From an uncultured Collinsella sp. (GTDB taxonomy: Bacteria > Actinomycetota > Coriobacteriia > Coriobacteriales > Coriobacteriaceae): 64,000 nt of DNA. The stretch covers positions 1 to 64,000 of the forward strand of contig CAUBOH010000006.1 in assembly GCA_958437495.1 (NCBI GenBank), read 5' to 3'. The translations under genes and the position numbers were made by a program. This document shows positions 1 to 7,378 of the stretch, piece after piece (positions within the stretch are counted from its first letter, which is position 1; the number at the start of each line of letters is the position of its first letter). The notes under the pieces were generated by a model that did not search any database, was not told where the DNA came from, and saw only the letters and a list, made by a program, of their open reading frames with translations.

Positions 1-55
1 GAGCACAACCTTGCCAAGGTTGGGGTCGCGGGTTCGAGCCCCGTTGTCCGCTCCA
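1..55 (+). tRNA. tRNA-Gly (GCC), 5' end cut off by window start
   Basis: This is the 3' part of a glycine tRNA. The anticodon stem-loop (loop TTGCCAA, anticodon GCC), the T arm with GGTTCGAGCC, the acceptor 3' strand GTCCGC, discriminator T and an encoded CCA are visible. It is identical over 55 bases to the complete tRNA-Gly at 2109-2184. The D arm and 5' acceptor strand lie before the window. Confidence 0.95.
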
Positions 56-63
56 AACGCAGC

Positions 64-94
64 AGCCCGACTACTACGGTAGCCGGGCTTTTTT
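64..94 (+). terminator. Rho-independent terminator after tRNA-Gly
   Basis: An 11-bp stem (AGCCCGACTAC with GTAGCCGGGCT, one A-C mismatch) is followed by TTTTTTG. It lies 8 bases past the tRNA CCA end and would end the tRNA transcript. Confidence 0.85.
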
Positions 95-233
95 GTACCC
101 ATCGCCTGGGCTCGAACCCGAGAGGGAGCGAGCGTTTTGGGACGTGGCTGTGGCGTTATTTGCCGCGAATGTCAGCTTTGAGCGTATCATCGTGGGCATC
201 TCGCAAAACCTCGTTGCAAGGGAGGCACACCCC

Positions 234-1967
234 ATGGCTACAGAAAAGTCTTCTTCTCGCTCATGGATGTCCGATGCCGCAATCTATCAGATCTACCCGC
301 GCTCGTTTAAGGATTCGACTGGTTCGGGTCTGGGCGATATCGCGGGCATTACCCAGCAGATGGACTATCTCGAGCGGCTGGGTATCGAGGCCATCTGGCT
401 GAGCCCGTTTTACCCATCGCCTCTTGTCGATGGCGGCTATGATGTGGCGGACTACTGCGACGTCGACCCACGTCTCGGCTCGCTTGACGACTTCGATGAC
501 ATGGTCGCCGCGGCTCACGCGCACGGCATCAAGGTCATCGTCGACATCGTGCCCAACCATTCGTCCAACCAGCACCCTTGGTTCGAAGCCGCTCTTGCCA
601 CTGGCCCAGGATCGCCCGAGCGCGCTCGTTATATCTTCCGCGATGGTCGCGGCGAGCACGGCGAGTTGCCTCCCACCAATTGGAATGCCAACTTTGGCGG
701 CCCCGCCTGGACGCGTGTTGCGGACGGTCAGTGGTATCTGCATATGTTTACGCCCGAGCAGCCGGACTTTGACTGGTCATGCCCCGAGGTTCGCGCGTTC
801 TTTTGCGACGTCCTGGCGTTTTGGAGCGATCGAGGCGTCGATGGCTTTCGCATTGATGTGGCGCACGGTCTCGCCAAGGATCTCAACCGCGATGACCTCG
901 ACCGGTGGCATCTCGCCGAGGGTGATGACATGGTTGAGGACGGCACCCATCCGCTGTGGGACCGCAACGAGGTCCACGAGATCTATCGCGAGTGGCGCCG
1001 CGTGTTCGACCGTTATGATCCGCCACGCAGCGCCGTTGCCGAGGCATGGGTGCTGCCCGAGCGCCAGTATCTCTACGCGCGTCCCAGCGAGCTTGGCCAG
1101 ACATTCAACTTTGAGTTTGCCAAGGCCACTTGGACCTATGATGACATGCACGCTGCAATCGAGGAGGGCTTGAAGGCGGCTATCGAATCCGATTCTGCCT
1201 CGACCTGGGTACTCTCCAACCATGATGTGCCGCGCGTGGCGACACGCTATGCCCTGCCGCAAATCAAGGCGACGCGCTACCACCAGATTGCGCTCGACTG
1301 GCTCTTACGCGACGGGTCGTCTTATGACGAGGACCGTGAACTCGGCGAGCGCCGCGCGCGGGCGGCCCTTTTGCTTGAGTTGGCGCTTCCGGGCTCGGCA
1401 TACGTGTATCAGGGTGAGGAGCTCGGCCTTTTTGAGGTGGCTGACATCCCGTGGGCTGCACTCGAAGATCCCACTGCGACCAATACGCACGGACCGAAGC
1501 GCGAGAAGGGGCGCGACGGCTGTCGTGTGCCCCTGCCGTGGGCGGCAGCGGACGATCCCGCGCAGGGCGGATCGTTTGGGTTTTCACCGGCGGACGCCGA
1601 TGCGGCGCCCCATCTGCCACAGCCTGCATGGTTTTCCGATTACGCTGCCGATAGGGAAGAAGCGGACCCGACATCGATGCTTGCGCTCTATCGCGACGCC
1701 CTCTGGCTGCGGCGCAAGCTGCGCGGGTGCGCCAACGATCTTGCGTGGCTCGATCTTGACGGGCGCACCGGCCTTGCGGATGGTGCCGAGGGCGCTGAGG
1801 GCGGCGTCATCGCCTATCGCCGCGACAACGGCTGGGCGTGTGTGACGAACTTCGGCGCAGCGCCCGTGGAGCTGCCGGCGGGTAGGGTCCTGCTCACCTC
1901 ATCACCGCTTGTAGACGGTAGGCTCGCGCAGGACAGCTCTGCCAGGATCATGCTCGGTGAGATGTAA
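234..1967 (+). CDS. GH13 alpha-glucosidase / oligo-1,6-glucosidase-like
   Basis: A 577-residue cytoplasmic glycoside hydrolase family 13 enzyme expected to release glucose from short alpha-glucosides such as maltose or isomaltose. The four GH13 regions are present: DIVPNH (about 104-109), GFRIDVAH with nucleophile Asp208, AVAEAW with acid/base Glu270, and SNHD with Asp331. There is no signal peptide. ATG 234 follows the strong ribosome binding site GGAGG at 221-225; an in-frame upstream ATG at 93 would overlap the tRNA terminator and is not used here. The gene stands alone between two tRNA-Gly genes with no transporter next to it. GH13 alpha-glucosidases differ in linkage preference, and this cannot be read safely from the motifs. 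Confidence 0.9.
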   Translation: MATEKSSSRSWMSDAAIYQIYPRSFKDSTGSGLGDIAGITQQMDYLERLGIEAIWLSPFYPSPLVDGGYDVADYCDVDPRLGSLDDFDDMVAAAHAHGIKVIVDIVPNHSSNQHPWFEAALATGPGSPERARYIFRDGRGEHGELPPTNWNANFGGPAWTRVADGQWYLHMFTPEQPDFDWSCPEVRAFFCDVLAFWSDRGVDGFRIDVAHGLAKDLNRDDLDRWHLAEGDDMVEDGTHPLWDRNEVHEIYREWRRVFDRYDPPRSAVAEAWVLPERQYLYARPSELGQTFNFEFAKATWTYDDMHAAIEEGLKAAIESDSASTWVLSNHDVPRVATRYALPQIKATRYHQIALDWLLRDGSSYDEDRELGERRARAALLLELALPGSAYVYQGEELGLFEVADIPWAALEDPTATNTHGPKREKGRDGCRVPLPWAAADDPAQGGSFGFSPADADAAPHLPQPAWFSDYAADREEADPTSMLALYRDALWLRRKLRGCANDLAWLDLDGRTGLADGAEGAEGGVIAYRRDNGWACVTNFGAAPVELPAGRVLLTSSPLVDGRLAQDSSARIMLGEM

Positions 1968-2067
1968 GGGCCTCTTGCGGCGAGCTTGCGTTTGCCTACA
2001 CCTTCCGTGGTGGCTGATGTCTTCGAGAGGTTCGCGAGGGCGTCGCAAAACTTTTCAAAAAAAGTTC

Positions 2068-2096
2068 TTGCATAGGATGCGGGCATCACGTAAGAT
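2068..2096 (+). promoter_or_regulatory. Promoter of the tRNA-Gly/tRNA-Val pair
   Basis: The -35 TTGCAT (2068-2073) and -10 TAAGAT (2091-2096) are separated by 17 bases. The predicted start lies a few bases before the mature tRNA-Gly 5' end at 2109, as is usual for tRNA operons. Confidence 0.7.
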
Positions 2097-2108
2097 TAAT
2101 CCTCGTAA

Positions 2109-2184
2109 GCGGACATGGCTCAGTTGGTAGAGCACAACCTTGCCAAGGTTGGGGTCGCGGGTTCGAGCCCCGTTGTCCGCTCCA
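2109..2184 (+). tRNA. tRNA-Gly (GCC)
   Basis: A complete 76-base cloverleaf: acceptor GCGGACA/TGTCCGC, D arm with AGTTGGTAG, anticodon loop TTGCCAA (anticodon GCC), T loop TTCGAGC, encoded CCA. Its last 55 bases are identical to the partial tRNA at the start of the window. Confidence 0.97.
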
Positions 2185-2187
2185 TTT

Positions 2188-2262
2188 GGGCGTTTAGCTC
2201 AGGGGGAGAGCGCTTCCCTGACACGGAAGAGGTCAGAAGTTCAAATCTTCTAACGCCCACCA
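2188..2262 (+). tRNA. tRNA-Val (GAC)
   Basis: A complete 75-base tRNA starting 3 bases after tRNA-Gly: acceptor GGGCGTT/AACGCCC, anticodon stem CTTCC/GGAAG around loop CTGACAC (anticodon GAC), T arm AGAAGTTCAAATCTTCT, encoded CCA. It is co-transcribed with tRNA-Gly. Confidence 0.96.
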
Positions 2263-2270
2263 AATGTTCG

Positions 2271-2308
2271 CAGCTCAGAGGCTATGTCCTCTGGGCTGTT
2301 TTGTTTTA
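2271..2308 (+). terminator. Terminator of the tRNA pair
   Basis: An 11-bp stem (CAGCTCAGAGG with CCTCTGGGCTG, one G-U pair) is followed by TTTTGTTTT, directly downstream of tRNA-Val. Confidence 0.85.
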
Positions 2309-2622
2309 CCATAAAACGCACCACAAAATAGACCACCAAATATTGATCCAAGGTCTGTACGCGATGGTCTTCGCATCCCGTAGGGGTGCCGGCAGATTGC
2401 ATACGTCCTGGCCGATCGTGACCGCAACATGTTGGTCAAGCATAATCTTTTGGATTCTTTTGGCGTGAGTGGCTTGGTTTTGGTAGGATTTGTCAGCGGC
2501 TTGACTAAGGGGGTTTTATAACTGCCATGCAGGTAGCCGTGTTGGTAACGTTTTACCGACTTGCCAAGAACCCCTCATAATTAATGCGTCTGCAAAATGA
2601 CTAATTGCTTTGACCTGCTGAA
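2309..2622. other. Non-coding gap, nothing recognised
   Basis: About 310 bases between the tRNA terminator and the nrdD regulatory region. Base composition is more AT-rich than the surroundings. No reading frame with a ribosome binding site, RNA gene or convincing repeat was seen. The stretch CCACCAAAT recurs at the tRNA-Val 3' end and near 2333-2341, which could hint at an old insertion at the tRNA, but this is too short to call. Confidence 0.4.
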
Positions 2623-2638
2623 ACACTATATGTTGTGT
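2623..2638. promoter_or_regulatory. NrdR box upstream of nrdD
   Basis: ACACTATATGTTGTGT is a near-perfect 16-base palindrome matching the known NrdR consensus (ACACwATATaTwGTGT). A weaker partner (ACAGGATATAGATGCG, 2657-2672) follows about three helical turns downstream, as is usual for NrdR box pairs. The position upstream of nrdD fits repression by the ATP-cone regulator NrdR, whose gene is not in the window. Confidence 0.75.
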
Positions 2639-2739
2639 TTGACCTAAAAAAAGAATACAGGATATAGATGCGTCTTTGTCGTATGATAGATGGCGGACAG
2701 AGAACGAAGACCTTAACTGCCTCTTTTGAACGTGTCCTT

Positions 2740-2840
2740 GAGCCGCTTGATCGGCTCCAGGGAATGTCCGCATGGAGGCTTATGGTTTATCGAGAACAAA
2801 GATTGCGCGACGGCGCCGCAAGACAGGGGCAAGCCCTGTC
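2740..2840 (+). promoter_or_regulatory. Structured 5' leader of nrdD
   Basis: Two perfect hairpins are visible in the presumed leader: GAGCCG/CGGCTC at 2740-2757 and GACAGGG/CCCTGTC at 2822-2840. The second ends 55 bases before the nrdD start. I could not match the leader to a riboswitch class I know by consensus. It could also be ordinary untranslated RNA. Confidence 0.35.
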
Positions 2841-2895
2841 GGGCATCGTTTGGCTCTGAAACGCAATGAGACTACGACGTGAAAGAGGCAAGAGG

Positions 2896-5118
2896 ATGAA
2901 GATCATCAAGCGCAGCGGCACCGAGGTTGTCTTTGACATCGATAAGATCGTCAATGCCATCCGCGCCGCAAACTTGGAGGTCGAGGAGAGCTCTCGTCTA
3001 ACCGACCGCCAGGTGGTTTACGCGGCACAAAATGTCGCCGAGGCATGCGAGAACGCGGGCCACACCGTTTCGGTCGAGGAGATTCAGGATTTGGTCGAGG
3101 ACGAGATCATGCGTCTCGACTGCTACGAGGTTGCCCGCCACTACATCATCTATCGCTATGTTCAGAGCCTGAAGCGCCAGAAGAACACGACCGACGACAA
3201 GATTCTGTCGCTGATCGAGTGCAATAACGAAGAGGTCAAGCAGGAGAACTCCAACAAGAACCCGACCGTCAATTCCGTTCAGCGCGACTATATGGCCGGC
3301 GAGATTTCCAAGGACCTGACCCAGCGCGTGCTGCTGCCCCAGGAGATCGTGGATGCCCATAATGAGGGCCTGATCCATTTCCACGATTCGGATTACTTTG
3401 CCCAGCACATGCACAACTGCGATCTGGTGAACCTGGAGGACATGCTCCAGAACGGCACCGTTATCTCGGGCACGCTGATCGAGAAGCCGCACAGCTTCTC
3501 GACCGCCTGCAACATCGCGACGCAGATCATCGCCCAGGTTGCTTCCTCCCAGTACGGCGGCCAGTCTATTTCGCTGACCCATCTCGCCCCCTTTGTTGAA
3601 GTGAGCCGTCAAAAGATTCGCGGCGAGGTCGCTCGCGAGCTCGAGGAGCTCGGTGTCTCGGCATCTGCCGAGAAGGTGCGCGAGGTCGTTGAGGATCGCC
3701 TGCGCGATGAGATTCGTCGCGGCGTCCAGACGATTCAGTATCAGGTCGTGACCCTTATGACCACGAATGGCCAGGCGCCGTTCGTGACGGTCTTTATGTA
3801 TCTCAATGAGGCCCGCACGCCCCAGGAGAAGCACGACCTTGCCATGATTGTGGAGGAGACGCTTCGTCAGCGCTATGAGGGCGTTAAGAACGAAGCTGGC
3901 GTGTGGATTACCCCGGCATTCCCCAAGCTTATCTATGTACTCGAGGACGATAACGTTCACGAGAATTCCCCGTACTTCTATCTGACCAAGCTCGCCGCCA
4001 AGTGCACCGCCAAGCGCATGGTGCCCGACTACATCTCCGAGAAGAAGATGCGCGAGCTCAAGCTGTCTAAGGGCGAGACCGCCGGCAACGGCGATTGCTA
4101 CACCTGCATGGGTTGCCGCAGTTTCCTGACGCCCGACCGCTCGGGCAACGGCTTTAACAATGTCGCCAACGCGCTGAACTATGACCCGACCAAGCCTAAG
4201 TACTATGGCCGCTTTAACCAGGGTGTTGTGACCATCAACCTGCCCGATGTCGCGCTGAGCTCGCATCAGGACATGGACAAGTTCTGGAAGATCTTCGACG
4301 AGCGCCTTGAGCTGTGCCACCGTGCCCTGCTGTGCCGTCATGAGCGCCTGATGGGCACGCTTTCGGATGCCGCGCCGATTCTTTGGCAGTACGGTGCCCT
4401 GGCGCGTCTGAAGAAGGGCGAGACAATCGATAAGCTGCTCGTGGGCGGCTATTCCACCATCAGCCTGGGCTATGCCGGTCTGTATGAGTGCGTCAAGTAC
4501 ATGACGGGCCATAGCCACACCGAGAAGGAGGGCACGCCGTTTGCCATGGCCGTCATGCAGCGCATGAACGACAAGTGCGCGGAGTGGAAGGCTGCGAGCG
4601 ACATCGATTTCTCGCTGTACGGCACGCCGTTGGAGTCGACGACCTACAAGTTTGCCAAGTGCCTGCAGCGTCGTTTTGGCATTATCCCGGGCGTGACGGA
4701 CAAGGGCTACATTACTAACAGCTATCACGTCCACGTGTCCGAGGAGATCGATGCCTTCGACAAACTTAAGTTTGAGGGCATGTTCCAGCAGCTTTCGCCG
4801 GGTGGTGCTATCTCCTACGTTGAGGTTCCCAACATGCAGGACAACCTCAAGGCTGTCATTCGCGTGATGCAGTACATTTACGACAACATCATGTACGCCG
4901 AGCTCAACACCAAGAGCGACTACTGCCAGGTGTGCGGCTATGACGGCGAGATTAAGATTGTCGAGGACGATGGCAAGCTGGTGTGGGAGTGCCCCAACTG
5001 CGGTAACCGCGACCAGGAGAAGATGAATGTCGCTCGTCGTACGTGCGGCTACATCGGTACCCAGTTCTGGAACCAGGGCCGAACCGAGGAGATCCGCGAC
5101 CGCGTGCTGCATCTCTAA
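2896..5118 (+). CDS. nrdD: Anaerobic ribonucleoside-triphosphate reductase (class III)
   Basis: A 740-residue oxygen-sensitive glycyl-radical enzyme that reduces ribonucleoside triphosphates to deoxynucleotides for DNA synthesis. An ATP-cone allosteric domain occupies about residues 1-95 (MKIIKRSGTEVVFDIDKIV). The catalytic barrel follows. Near the C-terminus are a zinc site formed by CQVCGYDG and CPNCGNRD and the glycyl-radical loop RRTCGYIGTQFW, with the radical glycine near residue 718. Length is normal for the family. ATG 2896 follows the binding site GAGGCAAGAGG; the in-frame ATG at 2866 lacks one. The activase gene nrdG lies downstream, but about 425 bases of palindromic sequence separate them, so co-transcription is uncertain. 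An NrdR box lies upstream. Confidence 0.97.
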   Translation: MKIIKRSGTEVVFDIDKIVNAIRAANLEVEESSRLTDRQVVYAAQNVAEACENAGHTVSVEEIQDLVEDEIMRLDCYEVARHYIIYRYVQSLKRQKNTTDDKILSLIECNNEEVKQENSNKNPTVNSVQRDYMAGEISKDLTQRVLLPQEIVDAHNEGLIHFHDSDYFAQHMHNCDLVNLEDMLQNGTVISGTLIEKPHSFSTACNIATQIIAQVASSQYGGQSISLTHLAPFVEVSRQKIRGEVARELEELGVSASAEKVREVVEDRLRDEIRRGVQTIQYQVVTLMTTNGQAPFVTVFMYLNEARTPQEKHDLAMIVEETLRQRYEGVKNEAGVWITPAFPKLIYVLEDDNVHENSPYFYLTKLAAKCTAKRMVPDYISEKKMRELKLSKGETAGNGDCYTCMGCRSFLTPDRSGNGFNNVANALNYDPTKPKYYGRFNQGVVTINLPDVALSSHQDMDKFWKIFDERLELCHRALLCRHERLMGTLSDAAPILWQYGALARLKKGETIDKLLVGGYSTISLGYAGLYECVKYMTGHSHTEKEGTPFAMAVMQRMNDKCAEWKAASDIDFSLYGTPLESTTYKFAKCLQRRFGIIPGVTDKGYITNSYHVHVSEEIDAFDKLKFEGMFQQLSPGGAISYVEVPNMQDNLKAVIRVMQYIYDNIMYAELNTKSDYCQVCGYDGEIKIVEDDGKLVWECPNCGNRDQEKMNVARRTCGYIGTQFWNQGRTEEIRDRVLHL

Positions 5119-5129
5119 TAACCATCCCA

Positions 5130-5267
5130 GGCTGCCCCGTAGCGAGGCCCCGGACCTTTACTCGCTATTTCGGACAGTCCTGGCTCACGACGGAGGCGCC
5201 ACTGGCGCCTCCTGTTCGTGCGGAACTCATATCGAGCAAAGGTCCGGGGCCTCGCTACGGGGCAGCC
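5130..5267. repeat. Long palindromic element with nested hairpin
   Basis: Two 35-base inverted arms (5130-5164 and 5233-5267) match at 34 of 35 positions. Between them lies a second perfect hairpin, GGAGGCGCC-ACT-GGCGCCTCC (5192-5212). The element begins 11 bases after the nrdD stop and codes for nothing recognised. It may be a small palindromic mobile element (MITE-like) or act as a terminator; there is no T-run after the right arm. Confidence 0.85.
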
Positions 5268-5302
5268 AAGTTGACGTAGCTGAGATGCGGCTCGCGGTCT
5301 GC

Positions 5303-5428
5303 TCACTCCTCGAAGTTCTTAGCGGAAATAATTCGAGCTGCAGATGCGATTTGCTTGCGATGGCGGTTGAGCCGCAACCCAGTTTTTATTAGACCTCGAA
5401 CCCTATGCTCGATGTTCGCTTCGTTCAT
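5303..5428 (-). CDS. Possible 41-residue basic small protein
   Basis: A short reading frame on the minus strand between nrdD and nrdG. ATG (5426-5428) is preceded on its strand by AAAGGG with 7-base spacing, and translation ends at 5303. The product begins MNEANIEHRVRGLIKT, is rich in Arg and Lys, and has no membrane segment or signal. The large palindrome at 5130-5267 lies just downstream and could end its transcript. No family is recognised. It may be a real small gene, the remnant of a larger one carried in with the palindromes, or chance; the ribosome binding site is the only positive evidence. Confidence 0.35.
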   Translation of the reverse strand: MNEANIEHRVRGLIKTGLRLNRHRKQIASAARIISAKNFEE

Positions 5429-5445
5429 TGAGTTACCCTTTGCAT

Positions 5446-5529
5446 GAGGCCGGGACATATCGTCCCGCCCGCAGTTTCGCAGGCCGAAGGCCGAGAATGT
5501 TTGAGGACGGGATGATATGTCCCGGCCTC
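5446..5529. repeat. Palindromic hairpin directly upstream of nrdG
   Basis: Arms 5446-5470 and 5505-5529 (starting GAGGCCGGGACATATC) pair over 25 positions with one G-U and one mismatch, around a 34-base loop. The right arm ends two bases before the nrdG ribosome binding site, so the structure could influence nrdG translation. The arm sequence differs from the 5130-5267 element. Confidence 0.8.
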
Positions 5530-5544
5530 CCGGGAGAGTTACCT

Positions 5545-6126
5545 ATGAACTACGCGAACATTAAGTATTTCGACATTGCTGATGGAGAAGGCGTTCGTAC
5601 TTCTCTGTTTGTGAGCGGGTGCCGTCGTGGGTGCAAGAATTGCTTTAACTCTGTTGCGTGGGACTTTGCTGCGGGCGAGCCCTTTGATCGCACCGTCGAG
5701 GACAAGATCATCGAGAGCCTCGACCATCCCTTTATCGATGGCCTGACGATTCTGGGCGGAGAGCCCATGGAACCCGAGAACCAGGCGGGACTCGTTGATT
5801 TTATTGAGCGTGTTCGTGCCACTTATCCTGTGGAGTCGGGAAAGACCATTTGGTGCTTTACCGGCGATGTGCTCGAGGAGCTTATGCCGGGCGGTCGTCA
5901 CCATACCGAGGTGACGGACCGCATTCTCGCCTGCCTCGATATGTTGGTGGACGGTCCGTTCGTTCAGGATCTGCACGATATCTCGTTGCGCTTTAGGGGC
6001 TCGAGCAACCAGCGCGTGATTGATATGAACGCCACGCGCGCCCGTGCTGAGCGCGAGGGTGTTGCGCTTTGTAATGCGGTTGAACTTTGGCGGGACGATC
6101 CGGTCTATTCGACCCATACTATGTAG
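5545..6126 (+). CDS. nrdG: Anaerobic ribonucleotide reductase activating protein
   Basis: A 193-residue radical SAM activase that uses S-adenosylmethionine and a [4Fe-4S] cluster to create the glycyl radical on NrdD. The cluster motif CRRGCKNC (CxxxCxxC) lies near residues 27-34, and a glycine-rich SAM-binding segment (LTILGGEPM) follows. ATG 5545 is preceded by GGGAGAG; an in-frame upstream ATG at 5428 would translate through the palindrome and is rejected. It is separated from nrdD by the two palindromic elements and a possible small gene on the other strand, an unusual arrangement because nrdD and nrdG are usually adjacent. Confidence 0.95.
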   Translation: MNYANIKYFDIADGEGVRTSLFVSGCRRGCKNCFNSVAWDFAAGEPFDRTVEDKIIESLDHPFIDGLTILGGEPMEPENQAGLVDFIERVRATYPVESGKTIWCFTGDVLEELMPGGRHHTEVTDRILACLDMLVDGPFVQDLHDISLRFRGSSNQRVIDMNATRARAEREGVALCNAVELWRDDPVYSTHTM

Positions 6127-6193
6127 CTGGCAGAGGCTGCGTGCCGGCGTGGTACCATAGCGCGAACGCTAAATCGAAAAAAGTGAGGCCCAG

Positions 6194-6751
6194 ATGGTCG
6201 ATCAGGAAAAAGTCGAGACTGCCATTAAGCTGCTGCTTGAAGGTATAGGCGAGGACCCAACTCGTGAGGGCTTGTTGGAGACTCCGGCACGCGTCGCCCG
6301 TATGTATGGCGAGATTGCCGGCGGTATGGACCAGAGTGCCGAGGCGCACCTATCCAAAACTTTTGCTGTCGCTTCGAACGATTTGGTTATCGAGCGCGAC
6401 ATTACGTTTTACTCGCTGTGCGAACACCATCTGCTGCCGTTTTATGGCAAGGCTGCGATCGGCTATATCCCTAACGGTCGCGTGGCGGGCCTGTCTAAGC
6501 TTGCTCGCACGGTTGAGGTCTATGCCCGTCGTCTGCAGCTGCAGGAGCAGCTGTGCGCACAGGTTGCCGATGCCCTCATGGAATATCTTGCTCCCCAAGG
6601 GGCGATTGTGCTGATGGAAGCCGAGCACATGTGCATGACCATGCGCGGCGTGCAAAAGCCCGGCACTAAGACCGTGACGCTCGCTCGCCGCGGTGTCTTT
6701 GAGACCGATCCCGCGCTCGAGGAGCGGTTCTTTAGGATGCTGGGCCGCTAA
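6194..6751 (+). CDS. folE: GTP cyclohydrolase I
   Basis: A 185-residue enzyme converting GTP to 7,8-dihydroneopterin triphosphate, the first step of tetrahydrofolate synthesis. Zinc and active-site residues are seen in SLCEHHLLPF (about residues 74-83) and in HMCMTMRGVQKPG near residues 145-157. Length is normal. The start follows GTGAGG. The stop is 2 bases before the next start, so it forms an operon with the HD-domain protein and folB. Confidence 0.96.
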   Translation: MVDQEKVETAIKLLLEGIGEDPTREGLLETPARVARMYGEIAGGMDQSAEAHLSKTFAVASNDLVIERDITFYSLCEHHLLPFYGKAAIGYIPNGRVAGLSKLARTVEVYARRLQLQEQLCAQVADALMEYLAPQGAIVLMEAEHMCMTMRGVQKPGTKTVTLARRGVFETDPALEERFFRMLGR

Positions 6752-6753
6752 CC

Positions 6754-7335
6754 ATGAGAGTCGTCAACGACTTTACATCGAAGACCGATGAGGGGACGCC
6801 GCGTCGCGGCTTTATGGCTTCGGGCCTGACTCCCTTTGGCGCCATGCCTCGCATTGATTACATTTGTGCCAACGGGCTGTTCCGGCGGCACCTGGGCAAC
6901 ATTGCACAGTTGGAATCGGGGCGCATCTTCTGCCGCCACGGTATTGACCATCTGCTCGATGTCGCTCGCATTATGTGGATCAAGAATCTCGAGGAGCAGC
7001 TCGAATTTGACCGCGAGGTCATCTACGCCACGGCACTTCTTCACGATATCGGCAAAGATGAACAGTATGAATCGGGTATATCCCATGATGTTGCAAGCGA
7101 GCGCGTCGCTGATGCGATTCTCGGCGGCATGCCCGATGACGTGGCGTTTGAGCCGGCCGATGCCGCGGCCATTAAGACGGCCATTCTGGGCCATCGAAAG
7201 CTGCGTGTGAACAGCCAACCGCTTGAGCGTCTGCTCTATGCAGCCGATAAAGCGTCGCGCGCCTGCTTTGCATGTCCCGCGCGCAATGCTTGCAACTGGA
7301 GCGATGATAAAAAGAACCTATCGATTCGCGTGTAG
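6754..7335 (+). CDS. HD-domain phosphohydrolase in the folate operon
   Basis: A 193-residue predicted metal-dependent phosphohydrolase. The HD signature is complete: HGIDH (His62, His66), LLHDIGKD (His97-Asp98) and a distal Asp near 165 (AADKASRA). The C-terminus carries a Cys cluster CFACPARNAC (Cys171, 174, 180) that may bind metal. It starts 2 bases after the folE stop and lies 43 bases before folB. Bacteria need a phosphatase between FolE and FolB to convert dihydroneopterin triphosphate to dihydroneopterin, and no Nudix or other enzyme for that step is seen here. The HD protein is therefore a candidate by position only. Other HD proteins act on nucleotides or RNA, so the substrate is unproven. 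Confidence 0.75.
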   Translation: MRVVNDFTSKTDEGTPRRGFMASGLTPFGAMPRIDYICANGLFRRHLGNIAQLESGRIFCRHGIDHLLDVARIMWIKNLEEQLEFDREVIYATALLHDIGKDEQYESGISHDVASERVADAILGGMPDDVAFEPADAAAIKTAILGHRKLRVNSQPLERLLYAADKASRACFACPARNACNWSDDKKNLSIRV

Positions 7336-7378
7336 TTAGTTTGCGCGGTCGGGGTTCTAAACGAAGGAGACGATCGCG

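Noticed and set aside
2309..2622. Integrase or phage remnant next to tRNA-Val
   Set aside because: No frame resembles an integrase; the repeated CCACCAAAT is too short to count as an attachment site.
2998..5112. 704-codon open frame antisense to nrdD
   Set aside because: It mirrors the nrdD frame almost exactly, has a repetitive Leu/Val/Asp/Arg composition, no ribosome binding site and no domain; a by-product of GC-rich codon use.
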